Below are positions 1 through 11,700 of a stretch of DNA of 64,000 nucleotides, in pieces. Numbering within the stretch: the first letter of the stretch is position 1; the number at the start of each line of letters is the position of its first letter. Both the position numbers and the translations under genes were made by a program. The DNA is from Mytilisepta virgata (Eukaryota > Mollusca > Bivalvia > Mytilida > Mytilidae): the NCBI GenBank assembly GCA_028015205.1, contig CM051518.1, positions 30,098,001-30,162,000 of the forward strand. Direction: 5' to 3'. Below the pieces are notes generated by a model. It searched no databases. It saw only the letters and a list, made by a program, of their open reading frames with translations, and was not told where the DNA came from.

Positions 1-584
1 GATTGAACTGAGTCATGCAAAATATATCTGTCGTGGGAGGTAATCATTTGTTTTTATTTAAAAACATATATAAGTGAAATTATCTGATATCATATTGTAC
101 AAATAAGAATAAAAAGACAAAAATTCAAAATTCAAACAAAACGAAAACATGAAAAGCTCAAATATCAAAACCTGATACAGTAAATTTCCACTTCAAAAGT
201 TAATTCCATTCAATGGTGCTAAATTCCAAGAAATGGAAATAAGAAAAATTTAAACATGGCAAAAAAATATAAAAGAAATTCAAATTCCGCTGATAATAAT
301 CATTGGGTTGAGAATGTTGTCTTGGGCACCAAGCTAAAAAAAAAGATTTGGAGTATTTATTTTAATAGCATCTTAAGTTTATATTGAACTAGGAAACTCC
401 CCGTGCAAGCACAGGTATCCAAAAAAGATGGAATAGCTTTTCTTATATCCCTACAACTGGAAATTTCACCATTTTCTTCAGGTATAATTTTTGGCCAGGT
501 TGCACATAGTGCAAATCCAGGTTATAGTATGGTGATGTCAGGTGGGCAGGTGGTTGTGCAGGAAAAATAGGGTACCAATCTTGT
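1..584. other. no gene recognised
   Basis: AT-rich sequence with no coding exon seen; presumably VPS39 intron, since the propeller exons must lie further left. Position 392-560 reads like the flank of the tandem repeat that follows. Confidence 0.4.
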
Positions 585-930
585 GCCAACAACTGCTCCT
601 ACAGTTTTCAACCAGATTTATCAAATTTTGTAGGAAGATTGTACACATATTGAAGTTGTGCGCCTGCTATTATGGAATTGTTTGATTAATTTTTTCCAAT
701 TTTTCCAGACTTGGAAACTTAGGAATTTTCCCATCAAAATGTGAAAACAGAGTACCCATTTTGCGTCATCAACTCCTCCTACAGTTTTCAATCCAGATTT
801 ATCAAACTTCACAGGAATATTGTACACATATTGAAGTTGTGCACCTGCTATTATGAAATTGTTTGAATAATTTTTTCCAATTTTTCCAGACTTAGGAACT
901 TAGTAATTTTTTCATCAATCTCTGTTGTTT
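585..930 (+). repeat. tandem repeat, two units of about 179 bp
   Basis: CTCCTACAGTTTTCAA recurs at 597 and 776, each followed by ATTTATCAAA, GATTGTACACATATTGAAG-type text and TTTTTCCAATTTTTCCAGACTT. The same two-unit array is present at 11027-11275 inside a VPS39 intron. The antisense open frame over it is a by-product. Confidence 0.75.
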
Positions 931-1214
931 TGATGTTTGTTTTTGTTTTTTATGTGTTATATGCTTTTAATGCATAGTGGTTTGTTGTTTGCATATTTTT
1001 TTGGGGTCTGTCATTGTTGGCATTTGTTGTTACCTTTTTTTGTATTAATTAATTAAAAACAATAAATACATTATACAACAACAAGCTACAGATAAAGTAT
1101 CAACATTCCAAATTGATTTCATACGATACCTTTATCTTGAAAGATACTATTAACTTCTCCATGGTTCATAACCCATTCTTTGCAACCCAGCCATTTTTGA
1201 CTTGACCCATTTTT

Positions 1215-3966
1215 AGCTCACCTGACCTGAAAGGTCAAGTGAGCTTTTCTCATCACTTGGCATCCGTCGTCGTCATCTGTTAACTTTTACAAAAATCTTC
1301 TCCTCTGAAACTACTGAGCCAAATGTAACGAAACTTGGCCACAATCATCATTGGGGTATCTAGTTTAAAAAATGTGTCCGACCATCCCACCTGCCAATCA
1401 ACATGGCCGCCATGGCTAAAAATAGAACATAGGGGAAAAATGCAGTTTTTGGCTTGTATCTATGAAATTAAAGTATTTAGAGTAAATTTGACGGGGTAAA
1501 AATGTTCAACAGGTTAAGATCTATCTGCCCTTAAAATTTCAGACGAATCAGACAACCCTTTGTTGGGTTGCTGTCCCTGAATTGATAAATTTTAGTAAAT
1601 TTTGCAGTTTTTAGCTCACCTGACCAGAAGGGTCATGTGAGCTATTGCCATCACTTGGCGTCCGTCGTCCGTCCGTCGTCCGTCCGTAAACTTTTTCAAA
1701 CGTTAACTCCTCTGACACCATAAGATCAATTGCAACCAAACTTCGTACAGTTGTTTATTGGTATATGTGCTACAAAACTATCGTTTGGATTTTTGATTCG
1801 TAAAAAAACATGGCCACCATGGCTAAAAATAGAACATAGGGGTAAATTGCAGTTTTTTGCAAATAACTCAAAAACCATAACAGATATCAAAATTCTGGCA
1901 TAGGGTAAAAGTGTTCAGCACCTCAAGATCTACCTGCCCTGAAATTTTGAAGAAGATCCAACGACCCATGTAGGAGTTATTGCCCTTTTTCTGTATTTTT
2001 TCCAAATTTTGCACTTATTAAGCTCAATATCTTGGATACTATAAAGGAAATTTGAAAAATTTAAATTTCATATTGTTAGGCACACAAAGATCTACAAAAT
2101 TTGTAACAGGATCGAAGTTGTAGGTTCGTTCCTTTTAGGAGTTATTCCCCTTAGATCGTCAAAATTGACCATTTTTGCAGTCTTTATTCATTGTAATAAA
2201 ATCGTTAACTCCTCTTACACCATAAGTTTAATTGCAACCAAACTTAGTGTAGTTGTTCCTTGGCATGAGTGCTACTAAACTATCGTTTGGATTTTTGATT
2301 TGTAAAAAAACATGGCTGCCATGACTAAAAATAGAACATAGGGGTAAATTGCAGTTTTTTGCAAATAACTCAAAAATGGTGACAGATATCAAAATTCTGA
2401 TGGGAAGCTAAAGTGTTCAACACCTCAAGATCTACCTGCTTTGAAATTTTGAAGAAGATGTAACCACCCATGTAGGAGTTATTGCCCTTTTTCTTGATTT
2501 TTTTTTGAAATTTGTACTTATTAAGTTGTATGATCAATCCTTTTAGGAGTTATTCCCCTTAGAACATCAAAATTGACCATTTTCACAGCATTTCCCTTAG
2601 TTTGCAAAATGTTTAAATGAGCCCTTTAGGAGTTAAAGTTTTGTCCCTTAAATGTCAAAATAACTGTTGATGCCTTATAGATGGCAAACTGTAGAAAATG
2701 AAAAAAAGCTTTTGATTGCGTGTAAATTTGTTTTTATGTTATTATTTCAAAAATCTTCTCCTCTGAAACTACTGAATGGATTTGGACAAAAGTTAGCATG
2801 ATTGTTCCTTAGGGTATCCTGCACAAAGTTTATGCTTCGATTTTTGATCCGTCGAAAAACATGGCCACTGTTACTAAAAATAGAACATAGGGGTCAAACA
2901 ACAGTTTTTCGCAAATATCTCAAAAATCATCAGATTACGGCAAATTCTGGCAGGTTGAAAGTGTTCAGCATGATCAGAGCTACCTGTGTGCTGATTTTCG
3001 TGAAAATCTGTCAACTGATGTTAGAGTTATTGCCCTTTTTGACATTTTTGGCTTTTTTTTATGTTATTATTTCAAAAATCTTCTTCTCTGAAACTACTAT
3101 TCAAAATCAAATGAAACTTGGTAAGATTGTTCCTTAGGGTATCCTGCAAAAAGTTAATGCTTGGATTTTGGATTGGTCGAAAAACATGTCCGCCCTTACT
3201 AAAAATAGAACATAGGAGTCAAAATGCTGTTTTTTGCTATTTTTTCCTAAATTATAGAAATAAAATGAAGATGAAAGCTACTTTGATGGCAAACATGGTA
3301 TCCCGAGTTGAATGGTGATGATGAAAGTTTGTTTTGGACGGCCGTTTTTTTTAAAATGGCTGCCATTTTCCCGCCATTTTTTACACTTGCTCGGATTTCA
3401 ACAATATTTGGTTTTTAAAGTAAACATGGTATCCTTAGTGAATGGTGATAATGAGAATGTTGTATAACAATGATTAAACTTCATAATATGTGAGCTTTTA
3501 ATTGCCATCACTTGGTGTCTGTCATCATCGTTGTTAACAAATTTTCAAACATCTTCTCCTCTGAAACTACTAGGGGGATTTGGATGAAACTTAGCATGAT
3601 TGTTTCTGCAATTTTTTTTTTTTCAAGTACAATAAAAAGCCTTAACCCACAATTTTTACATAACTTCTTTCAAACATTTTAAAAACGAAGACAACATATA
3701 GACCAAAAGATTTATACTTGTATTTGAAGATGAATTAAAGCTTGTATTTTGTATTGTGAATCATCAGATTGACCATGACTGTATCTTAATCAAGCATAGG
3801 GAGAACTCATGCCAGTTTCTTTCCAGAGGTTCTTGAAAGGCTTTTAAAGGTATTTTATGTGACCTTAAATACTCAGTTTAATTTACAAAAAAACATTAAT
3901 ATATTAATTTAGTTTATAGTCATTGTTTGCCAGGTGAGCGATTCAGGCTCTTGAGAGCCTCTTGTT
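1215..3966 (+). mobile_element. AGCTCACCTG-family elements, two adjacent or nested copies
   Basis: One 5' end starts at 1215 (AGCTCACCTGACC...GGTCAAGTGAGCT hairpin, after TTTT) and a second at 1613. They share one 3' end at 3931-3966: CAGGTGAGCG, the inverse of the 5' end, then AGGCTCTTGAGAGCCT, a perfect hairpin, then CTTGTT. The core holds repeated blocks (CTTCTCCTCTGAAACTACT, AACATGGCCGCCATGGC-like, AAAATAGAACATAGGGG). There is no transposase; this is a non-autonomous element, probably Helentron-related. Confidence 0.75.
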
Positions 3967-4269
3967 GGTTATTATCTTGGTGTAAGGGAGGTAATCCAAA
4001 CACATTTAAAGTAAAATGTTGTGTATGATTCGATTACCTCCCTTACACTGCTTGTAAATTATGTATAAAGAGATGTAGATTGTCTTGGGGTGATTTATAG
4101 CTGTCAATTTATTTTTAGAAGTTACTATTTATTAATATTAATTTTAGCCATATGTCATTTTCTATTTTAAGACTTTTATGATGTATTTAAATGGGTAATT
4201 ATGTTTGCAAACTCCATGAAAAATTTGAATAGGGATTATGACCATATCTTGAAGGAAAGAATTTTTTTT

Positions 4270-4612
4270 GGAAAAAGGGAAAGAGGGTTGGACCTGAAAA
4301 AAAATTTAGGGGGGTAAATAAGAAATTGTGGGGGGGGGGACAATTTTTTCTCATTTCAGATTTCAGAAATTAAAAAGAAAATTTCTTAAAATATTTATTT
4401 TTGCAAAAAATAATTTTTTTTTTTTGGGGGGGGGGGGGGTGGGGGGGGGGTCAATACACAACACCATAGTGTATTGCACAAAAGCAAAAAAAGGGGTGAA
4501 ATTTTTTTTTTTTTTTGGTGGTGGGGGGGGGGGGGGGTGGTTCAATTCGCAACAGCATATTGTATTGCACAAAAAGCAAAAAATTGAATATAAATTCAAA
4601 TCATATGACCAA
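4270..4612. repeat. tandem units with long G and T homopolymer tracts
   Basis: Three degenerate units of about 90-100 bp each contain a T tract followed by a G tract (about 9 G at 4330, about 13+10 G at 4427-4450, about 14 G at 4522-4538). They are followed by a block ending GTATTGCACAAAA-GCAAAAAA. The plus strand could form G-quadruplexes. Open frames across it encode only poly-Gly/Phe or poly-Pro/Lys. Confidence 0.7.
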
Positions 4613-4729
4613 TTCTAAGTTCTTTGACTACAGTTATTCTGTGTCAGAAACTTATTATGTGTCCAATATTTAATTACAATCCAAATTCAGACCTGTATCA
4701 AGCGTGAATATTGTGTCCATTTTTGCCCC

Positions 4730-4872
4730 AACTGTTCAGGGTTGGACCTTTGCGGTCGTATCCAGCTGCGCTCAGCGAAGCAATTTATTAATGCTTTTCA
4801 TTATGATTTTAACATTATTGTACATGATTTCAAAAACCACAGCAGATACAGGTGAGCGACACAGGCTCTTTC
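4730..4872 (+). repeat. dispersed repeat with GCTGCGCTCAGCGAAGC, plus an orphan AGCTCACC-family 3' end
   Basis: GCGGTCGTATCCAGCTGCGC...AGCGAAGC at 4752-4782 recurs in variant form at about 22724-22752 and 25524-25552. At 4847-4872 CAGGTGAGCGACACAGGCTC is the 3' terminus of the AGCTCACC family without its 5' part. Confidence 0.5.
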
Positions 4873-5174
4873 TGTATTATACAGCGATGTGAGAAAATTA
4901 TATGTTATCATGTTTTATATATCTATCGATTTGAGAGACAGTAAGATTGCCATCTAAATGATTAAGAAGTCAGACTTTTATGTCTCCTCTCTTTCAATCC
5001 CTTCTCTCCCTCTGTCCAGCCGTTGAATAAAGCATGATTTATAGTATATCGTACAAGCACCTGAAGAATGGATTTAGTGTGTTGCACCACCCTTTTTCTG
5101 TGTAATAGCCCAAGACTTTCATTGTCAATTTTTTCCCCATAATTTATAGCATAACTCAAATGTCCACCTTTTTT

Positions 5175-6748
5175 AGCTCACCTGACCCAAAGGGTCAAGT
5201 GAGCTTTTCTCATCACTTGGCGTCCGTCGTCCGTCGTTGTCCGTTAACTTTTACAAAAATCTTCTCCTCTGAAACTACTGGGCCAAATTGAACCAAACTT
5301 TGCCACAAGCATCATTAGGGTATCTAGTTTAAAAAATATGTCCGATGACCCTGCCTGCCAACCAACATGGCCGACATGGCTAAAAATAGAACATACGGGT
5401 AAACTGCAGTTTTTATCTTATATCTCAAAAACTAAAGCAATAAGAGCAAAACTGGCAGGGGGTAAAAATCATTGATTGACCCCTTATAGGAGTTTTTGCC
5501 CTTTAAAGACGGTATCCAGTATAAACTTTCCTTTAAAGATCTTTTCCTCTCAAACCACTGGGCCAATTGAGACCAAACTTTGGTGGAATGGTCCTTGGGT
5601 GGCCCCCTTCCAAAATTATGTCTGGCATCCCCAACTTCCAACCGAGATGGCTGCTGTTACAAAAAGTAGAAAAAAAAAGGAGGGGTGACTTTCAAAAATC
5701 TTCGTATATGAAACTACAAGTCCAGTTGGAACCAAAATTGGCAGTAATAGTTCTTAGGAAGTTCTCTTTCAGAAATATCTCCAATGACCCGGACTGTTAA
5801 CCAAGATGGCCTCCACAGCCGAACTTAGTTCATTGAAAAATCTTCTTGTCTTAAACCACTTGACCAATTGGAACCAGACTTGGCAGCAATGGTCCTTAGA
5901 TGGTCCTCTTACAGAGGTGTGTCGGATGACCTGGACTGTCAACCAAGATGGACGCCACAACCGAACTTAGTTTAACATAGGGCCCTATAGGAAAATTCAT
6001 TGAAAAATCTTCTTGTCTGAAACCACTTGACATATTGGAGCAGGACTTGGCGGCATTGGTCCTTAGGAGGTCCTTTTTCAGAAATGTGTCTGATTTTGTG
6101 GACTGTGAACCAAGATGGCCGCCACAGCTGAACTTAGTTTAACATAGGACCCTATGGGAAAATCACTCAAAAATCTTCTCGTCTGAAACAACTTGACCAA
6201 TTGGAACCAGACTTGGCAGCAATGGTGCTTAGATGGTCCTCTTTCAGAATTTTGTGTGATGACCCAGACTGTCAACCAAGAGGGCCGCCACACCCGAACT
6301 TAGTTTAACATAGGGCCCTATGGAAAAATTCATTGAAAAATCTTCTTGTCTGAAACCACTTTACATATTGGAGCCAGACTTGGCAGCATTGGTCATTAGG
6401 AGGTCCTCTTTGAGAAATATGCCCGGATTGTCAACCAATATGGCTGCCACACCGAACTTTGTTAAATATTGGACCCTATAGGAAAATTCATTTAAAAATC
6501 TTCTTGTCTGAAACCGCTTAGCCAGTTGGAACAAGACTTAGCAGAAATGGTCCGTAGATGTTTCTCTTTTAGAAATATATCCGTTGACCTGGACTAAACC
6601 AAGATGACTGCCACAGCTGAAATTAGTTTAACATAGAATCCTATAGAAAAACCAGCCAAATTGACTGCAACACTTAAATTTTTAGGTCTGCTCAAGGTGA
6701 AAAGTTAAATCCAGATGAGCGATACAGGCTCTTTAGAGTCTCTAGTTT
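5175..6748 (+). mobile_element. AGCTCACCTG-family element with a core of seven units of about 160 bp
   Basis: The 5' hairpin AGCTCACCTGACCC-AAA-GGGTCAAGTGAGCT spans 5175-5205 (14-bp stem, one mismatch). The 3' end is CAGATGAGCGATACAGGCTC with a degenerate GGCTC/GAGTC hairpin. A CCAATTGGAACC-type landmark recurs at 5563, 5722, 5864, 6031, 6197, 6364 and 6522, a spacing of 142-167 bp. Each unit carries CTTCTTGTCTGAAACCACTT, GGCAGCAATGGTCCTTAG and CCAAGATGGCCGCCAC variants. Confidence 0.8.
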
Positions 6749-6968
6749 ACACTTGCTCGGATTTCAGCAATATTTGGTTTTGAAAGTAAACATGGTATCC
6801 TTAGTGAATGGTGATGATGAGAATGTTGTATAGGCTTTTAAAGGTATTTCCAGCATTTTACATGACCTTTAATACTCAGTTTAATTTACAACAAACATTA
6901 ATATATTAATTTAGTTTATAGTGCATTGTTTGCCAGGTGAGCGATTCAGGCTCTTGAGAGCCTCTTGT
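6749..6968 (+). mobile_element. internally deleted AGCTCACC-family copy
   Basis: It begins ACACTTGCTCGGATTTCAGC and ends with the standard 3' terminus (CAGGTGAGCGATTCAGGCTC, GAGAGCCTCTTGTTT). The same text with extra internal sequence is at about 3383-3966, so this is a shortened sister of that 3' half, joined to the element before it. Confidence 0.65.
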
Positions 6969-7032
6969 TTTCTCTACAACACCCAGCAAATAACCTTCAT
7001 TTTGAAATTTTTTTGTTTCAGTTATGCTATAA

Positions 7033-7550
7033 TACAGTAGAATCTTGATTTCTCAAACTCGAAGGGGTCTTTAAAATAAGTTTGAGGCATCGGTAGTTCG
7101 AGCCATTGAAGTCCGGAAAATTTAAAGTTATGAACCAGCAATAAATTTAAAATTTAATTAACATCATTTTTTTCTAACCGATCGTTAAAACAACATCCAA
7201 ACATCAAATCTTGATGTGGAAACAATAATTTAAGAAAATATCACCGATAAATATTTTTATAAGAAAATTAAGTGGATTATCAATGACCTGTAACTGAAAA
7301 TTAATCACCTTCTTGTCATCAATAACCTTACCTCTGGTTTTTCACACTTATTTGTCACGTACGTCAATAAAAAATTATGTTCGAGTTACTGAGAGTAAAT
7401 TACATTAAATTACTGTTGTCTGGACCAGAAAATGAGTTCGAGAGTTAATTTACATAGACATAATGTAAAAAATGACCGGACTTTCGTAAATGGTCAAGAA
7501 ATCTGTGGGGTTCGAGCGACCCGAATTCGAGCCACCGAGATTCTACTGTA
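7033..7550. mobile_element. pogo/Tigger-like MITE with TA target duplication
   Basis: CAGTAGAATCTTGATTTCTC at 7035 is inverted at the right end (CCACCGAGATTCTACTG, ending 7548), with TA at 7033-7034 and 7549-7550. The CAGT...ACTG ends, TA duplication and CTCGA-rich termini are typical of non-autonomous pogo-type elements. It is 514 bp with no coding capacity. A truncated relative is at 30990-31063 in opposite orientation. Confidence 0.75.
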
Positions 7551-8586
7551 TTATGATATTGCATTAATTTCTTTCATAAAATGATGAAAGTTTTTTTTAA
7601 AAATTTGACAATGTAGTTTGTCGGGTGTTGCAGAGAAAAGGGAGATAGGCATAGGAATAAGAGGGGATGCAACACACATGTGCTTGTGGTATATTGTCTA
7701 TGCCTGGAAATAAGTGTGAATGAAAACGGTCTGAGTTGTTCTTTACAGAGCAATCCGAGAAATACATGTGAAAGCTCAAGAAACAATAAAACAAAATGAC
7801 ACAAATCCCCAAGGTCTGAGTTGATTGAAAATATTTATGTGTATTACGTTAGAGCCGTTTCAGATTTTAATTTTTAACTGATGTAATGCAGTTGTAACTG
7901 TATTGTTTAATCAACAGAATTGTGTAAATATATATTATCAGCATCAGGGATAAAAGTCATAAAACATTATTTTAACGAATGCTAAATAATCCATGAAGTA
8001 ATAAATTTATGGAAAGTTCATGCAGAAAAAGTTTAAAATGGAGTCTAGTGTCTGATCGGAAATGGAGACGATTGACGACACTTGAAAATATGTCGGAATG
8101 AGAATGTTTGAGTTAACTGATCAATAATTCCAGCATTTAAAAAAACATATCGAACTAGACACGTGAAATTTTCAGACAACACATTCATCCTCAATCAGTC
8201 AAATTATGATTTGAATTGTGTCTATTGTAGTCCGAGATTGCTCTGACATCTGATGGCCTTTTTTGTGATATGCTGGGGCCATGGGACGTCAGAGCGCACT
8301 CCGTATAGAAAACATGGACCCAGACTTGGGGCGGCAGTTTTAAGACTTGAAATAGTAATATATCCAATTATTAGTAGATAAATCAATCGATTCCCCGTTC
8401 ATTTTTCTGTAAGAATATGTACATTTTATTCACCAACAATCTCCCTGTACCACAAACGAAAGCTTTATTCCCTACAACCCATTTTCATCATTTTATTTTC
8501 ACTTTGATGATGGCCCAAAGAAATCGAGCCTTAATTTTAGTAGTATAGATACAGTTTAACATGAATTTTCTTATATTTTGTTTCAG
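7551..8586. other. intron sequence, nothing recognised
   Basis: AT-rich sequence up to the acceptor of VPS39 exon a. A short stretch near 8210-8330 is more GC-rich (GGGGCCATGGGACGTCAGAG) but has no open frame or repeat partner that I can see. Confidence 0.4.
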
Positions 8587-8704
8587 TGGTTATATGTACA
8601 TAGCATCCTCTAATTTTATATGGAGAATATCTCCTATGCCAATAGCCTATCAGATTAGACAATTATTAGAAAGTAAGGAATTTGAATTAGCCTTACGATT
8701 AGCA
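8587..8704 (+). CDS. VPS39: VPS39 coding exon a (first in window)
   Basis: Acceptor TTTCAG ends at 8586 and donor GTAAGT begins at 8705. One nucleotide completes a codon from an exon outside the window, then 39 codons follow, with a phase-0 end. It encodes the end of the beta-propeller and the first solenoid helix; the peptide contains YIASSNFIWRI and QIRQLLESKEFELALRLA, equivalent to the YVASNHFVWRL...QIQQLL region of the family. No upstream coding exon was found in 1-8586. Confidence 0.93.
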
Positions 8705-11700
8705 GTAAGTAATTCTAAGTCATAAATTTCATATTACTAACATTTTTAATATTTTTATAGATCATCAATTACAGATTATTCAAAATTAGAAGCAAATTTC
8801 ACTATATGATACAAGGAAGCTTGAAATATCATTTTGAATGAATATACTGTCAAACCTATGTATAAAGGGTACCCATGGGACCAAAGAACTGTGCCCTTTA
8901 TATAGAGTTTAATTTTACAAGATTTGTTCGTAACGGGGACATTGTAGTTAAGAATAGTTTTTGTTGAATTTTAGTTTTATAAATCAAATTGCATACATGG
9001 TGTTATTTCTAAAAAAGCAAAGAATTAAAAATTATGAATCATGAAGAAATTAGATAAAGATAACCTGTCTTTGAAAAATAAATGCAGTCAACTCTCGTTA
9101 TCTCAAAGTTGTGAGGAACATAGAAAATTTTTGACACATCCGTAGTTCGACTGAAGCGGAGGCTAATTAAACATAAGAACAAAGTTAATTCAAAGTTGAA
9201 ATTGTCTTAATAATTCACTAATTATCTAAGATAACAGTTCAATGTAACCATACATCAGTAATTGGTTAATAATTTTCAAATTAACTATTGAAGTTATTTT
9301 TATCCCCGATGTAACAATCTGATAGGTGTGTATTACTTCCAGATACGAAAACAGTTTAAATTCATTTGTATATCAGGACCATCAGGAGTCAAAATACATG
9401 TAATTATACAAAACAAAGATCTTGACTATGACGTAATTTGGACACATCCCAATTTCAACTCCAAGTTCGAGATAACGAGAGTTCATTGCATGTAATTCAG
9501 GAAAAGTTATGTATTTACATTGACAAAACAGTTATCACCACAGAAAAAATTCAAGGGCGGAGGGAAATTGAAAATTTCCCTCTGATTAAATATCGGCGGT
9601 CAAACTCATTTCATATTCTCATTAAAGAGACAAAGTTCAAAAGAAAGAAAAAAATTCAATAATGAAATGTATATTTATTAAAATTAATGTGATCCATTAA
9701 AAACTCAAGAAGTACTAATTCATCAATTAAGGACCCTACTGGGCAAAGTAAATCTTTCAGCTTGTTTTGTCATGCTCATAAAATACTGCACCCCAAAGGC
9801 ATAATCAGATTGGTGCATCTTTGGTGTGTGTGTAAAGAGGGGTCTTATCTTATAGAGACTTAATGTTGCTATTTTCTTTAATGCCATAATGGTCTTAAAG
9901 TTAGAAAGTCAATTTACATAAATTTATGCAAGACATCACGTTTTGTCCATGATTGACCTGATCTTAACATCAAAATACTTTATACTGTTCTGATCTATTT
10001 GTTAAGGATTCCTGTTTCTATCCTGTTTGAAATTGTTCTCTGTTTATGAAATATTTCTAACCCAGACACACAGATGCATCATTTGGTATTTTTCTAATTG
10101 AAGAAAAGGTGTGAGATTGATTTAGATTACAACTTACTTTCGGTTGTCACGGATTTGATCAATCTCTTTCTTATCGTACAAAGATGATGGAATGTAAGAG
10201 CTTAAAAACTTAAATTTTTATTCTTCTTTCCCAGTTCCGTACTGAAACAAAAACTGTTGTCGAGAATGAATAGTGACACTGAAGTATTTAAGGGCTGCTC
10301 TAAAATTTTAAAAGTCGCACTGAAAATTTATGAGTGGCAGGTGTGGCAGACCTCTGCCCTTAAATAGGTCATGATGGTCCCTGAACACCCATACACTCCA
10401 TAACACACTCACATACAAGTTAATATACGGGTGAAATATCGCACCTATGCATATATCACTGGTCAGTTTGCAATAAAACATACATAATCATGTTATTATG
10501 ATATAATGCTTGTCAGGAAGAAACAGTATACCTTTATTAGCCTACCTGGCCCATTTTGTCAGCATAGTATTAGGCCTATCAAAACATTAAAAAAAGAGAC
10601 TTTCCACGGATTTGTAAAAACTGTCAAATTAAAATTTCTTTTAAACAGAAACCACATGGTTGCCATGTCATGATGGTCATTCTTACTTCTGATCTAATCT
10701 TTGAATTATTGTTGATAAAGTAAGCCTAATGACACCCATATTATGATATGAAAGATAAATATTATATTTAAATTATTTTATACCTTTGTGTAGGACATGA
10801 CATCAGATGCAGACGAAGAGAAACAGAAAAGAATTCATAGTATCAAAAATCTTTATGCTTTTGAATTGTTTTGTCAACATAGATTTGAGGAATCAATGCA
10901 GATATTTGTCAAACTTGGTACAGGTAATGCATCTTTTGTTCAGATTCTCAGATTTTCAGGGGATTTCTGAATTGTGCATTTTATGATGCTCATTCTTGCA
11001 TATGGGCCAAATAAAATGAAAATAGGGTACCAATATTGTGCCAACAACTGCTCCTACAGTTTTCAACCCAGATTTATCAAACTTCACAGGAAGATTGTAC
11101 ACATATTGAAGTTGTGCACCAGCTATTATGGAATCGTTTGAATAATTTTTTCCAATTTTTCCAGACTTGGAAACTTAGTAATTTTTCCATCAAAATGTGA
11201 AAACACAATACCCATTTTGTGTCATCAACTCCTCCTACAGTTTTAAATCCAGATTTATCAAACTTCACAGGAAGAATTTTTTCTATAGTACACTTATATT
11301 GTTTTTATGCTGCAGTATCAACATCAAAATGATTATTTCTTATAATCTAAAAAAAAAAAATCATGAATTCTAATAACACTTAAGAAGGCCTCACATAAGC
11401 ATGTTTATATCTGCTCACACATGTTCAATTGAGGAGAAAATGATGACAATTTGTTTATTTTAATAGATAACGAGGTGGAAATGTGGTGCAAATAATTTGA
11501 ACAAAACAAGAATATTTATTGAAAAATCATTTTTCATGAATCTGACAAAATTGATCCAATTTATTATTGTTTGTGGGTTCCAAGACAGAACAAATGGACT
11601 GTGTAAGATTTTAATCTAACAAAGACAGGAAAGGCAAAAATGATGTACAGATGAAAGAAGTCTCAAGAAAAATACAACATAACTGTTGACTGCTTGAATT

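Noticed and set aside
4328..4618. Open frames rich in Gly/Phe and, on the other strand, Pro/Lys
   Set aside because: Translations of G and T homopolymer tracts.
1..8586. Exons of the VPS39 CNH propeller
   Set aside because: I searched by eye for the expected upstream propeller peptides and found none; the region is repeats and AT-rich intron.
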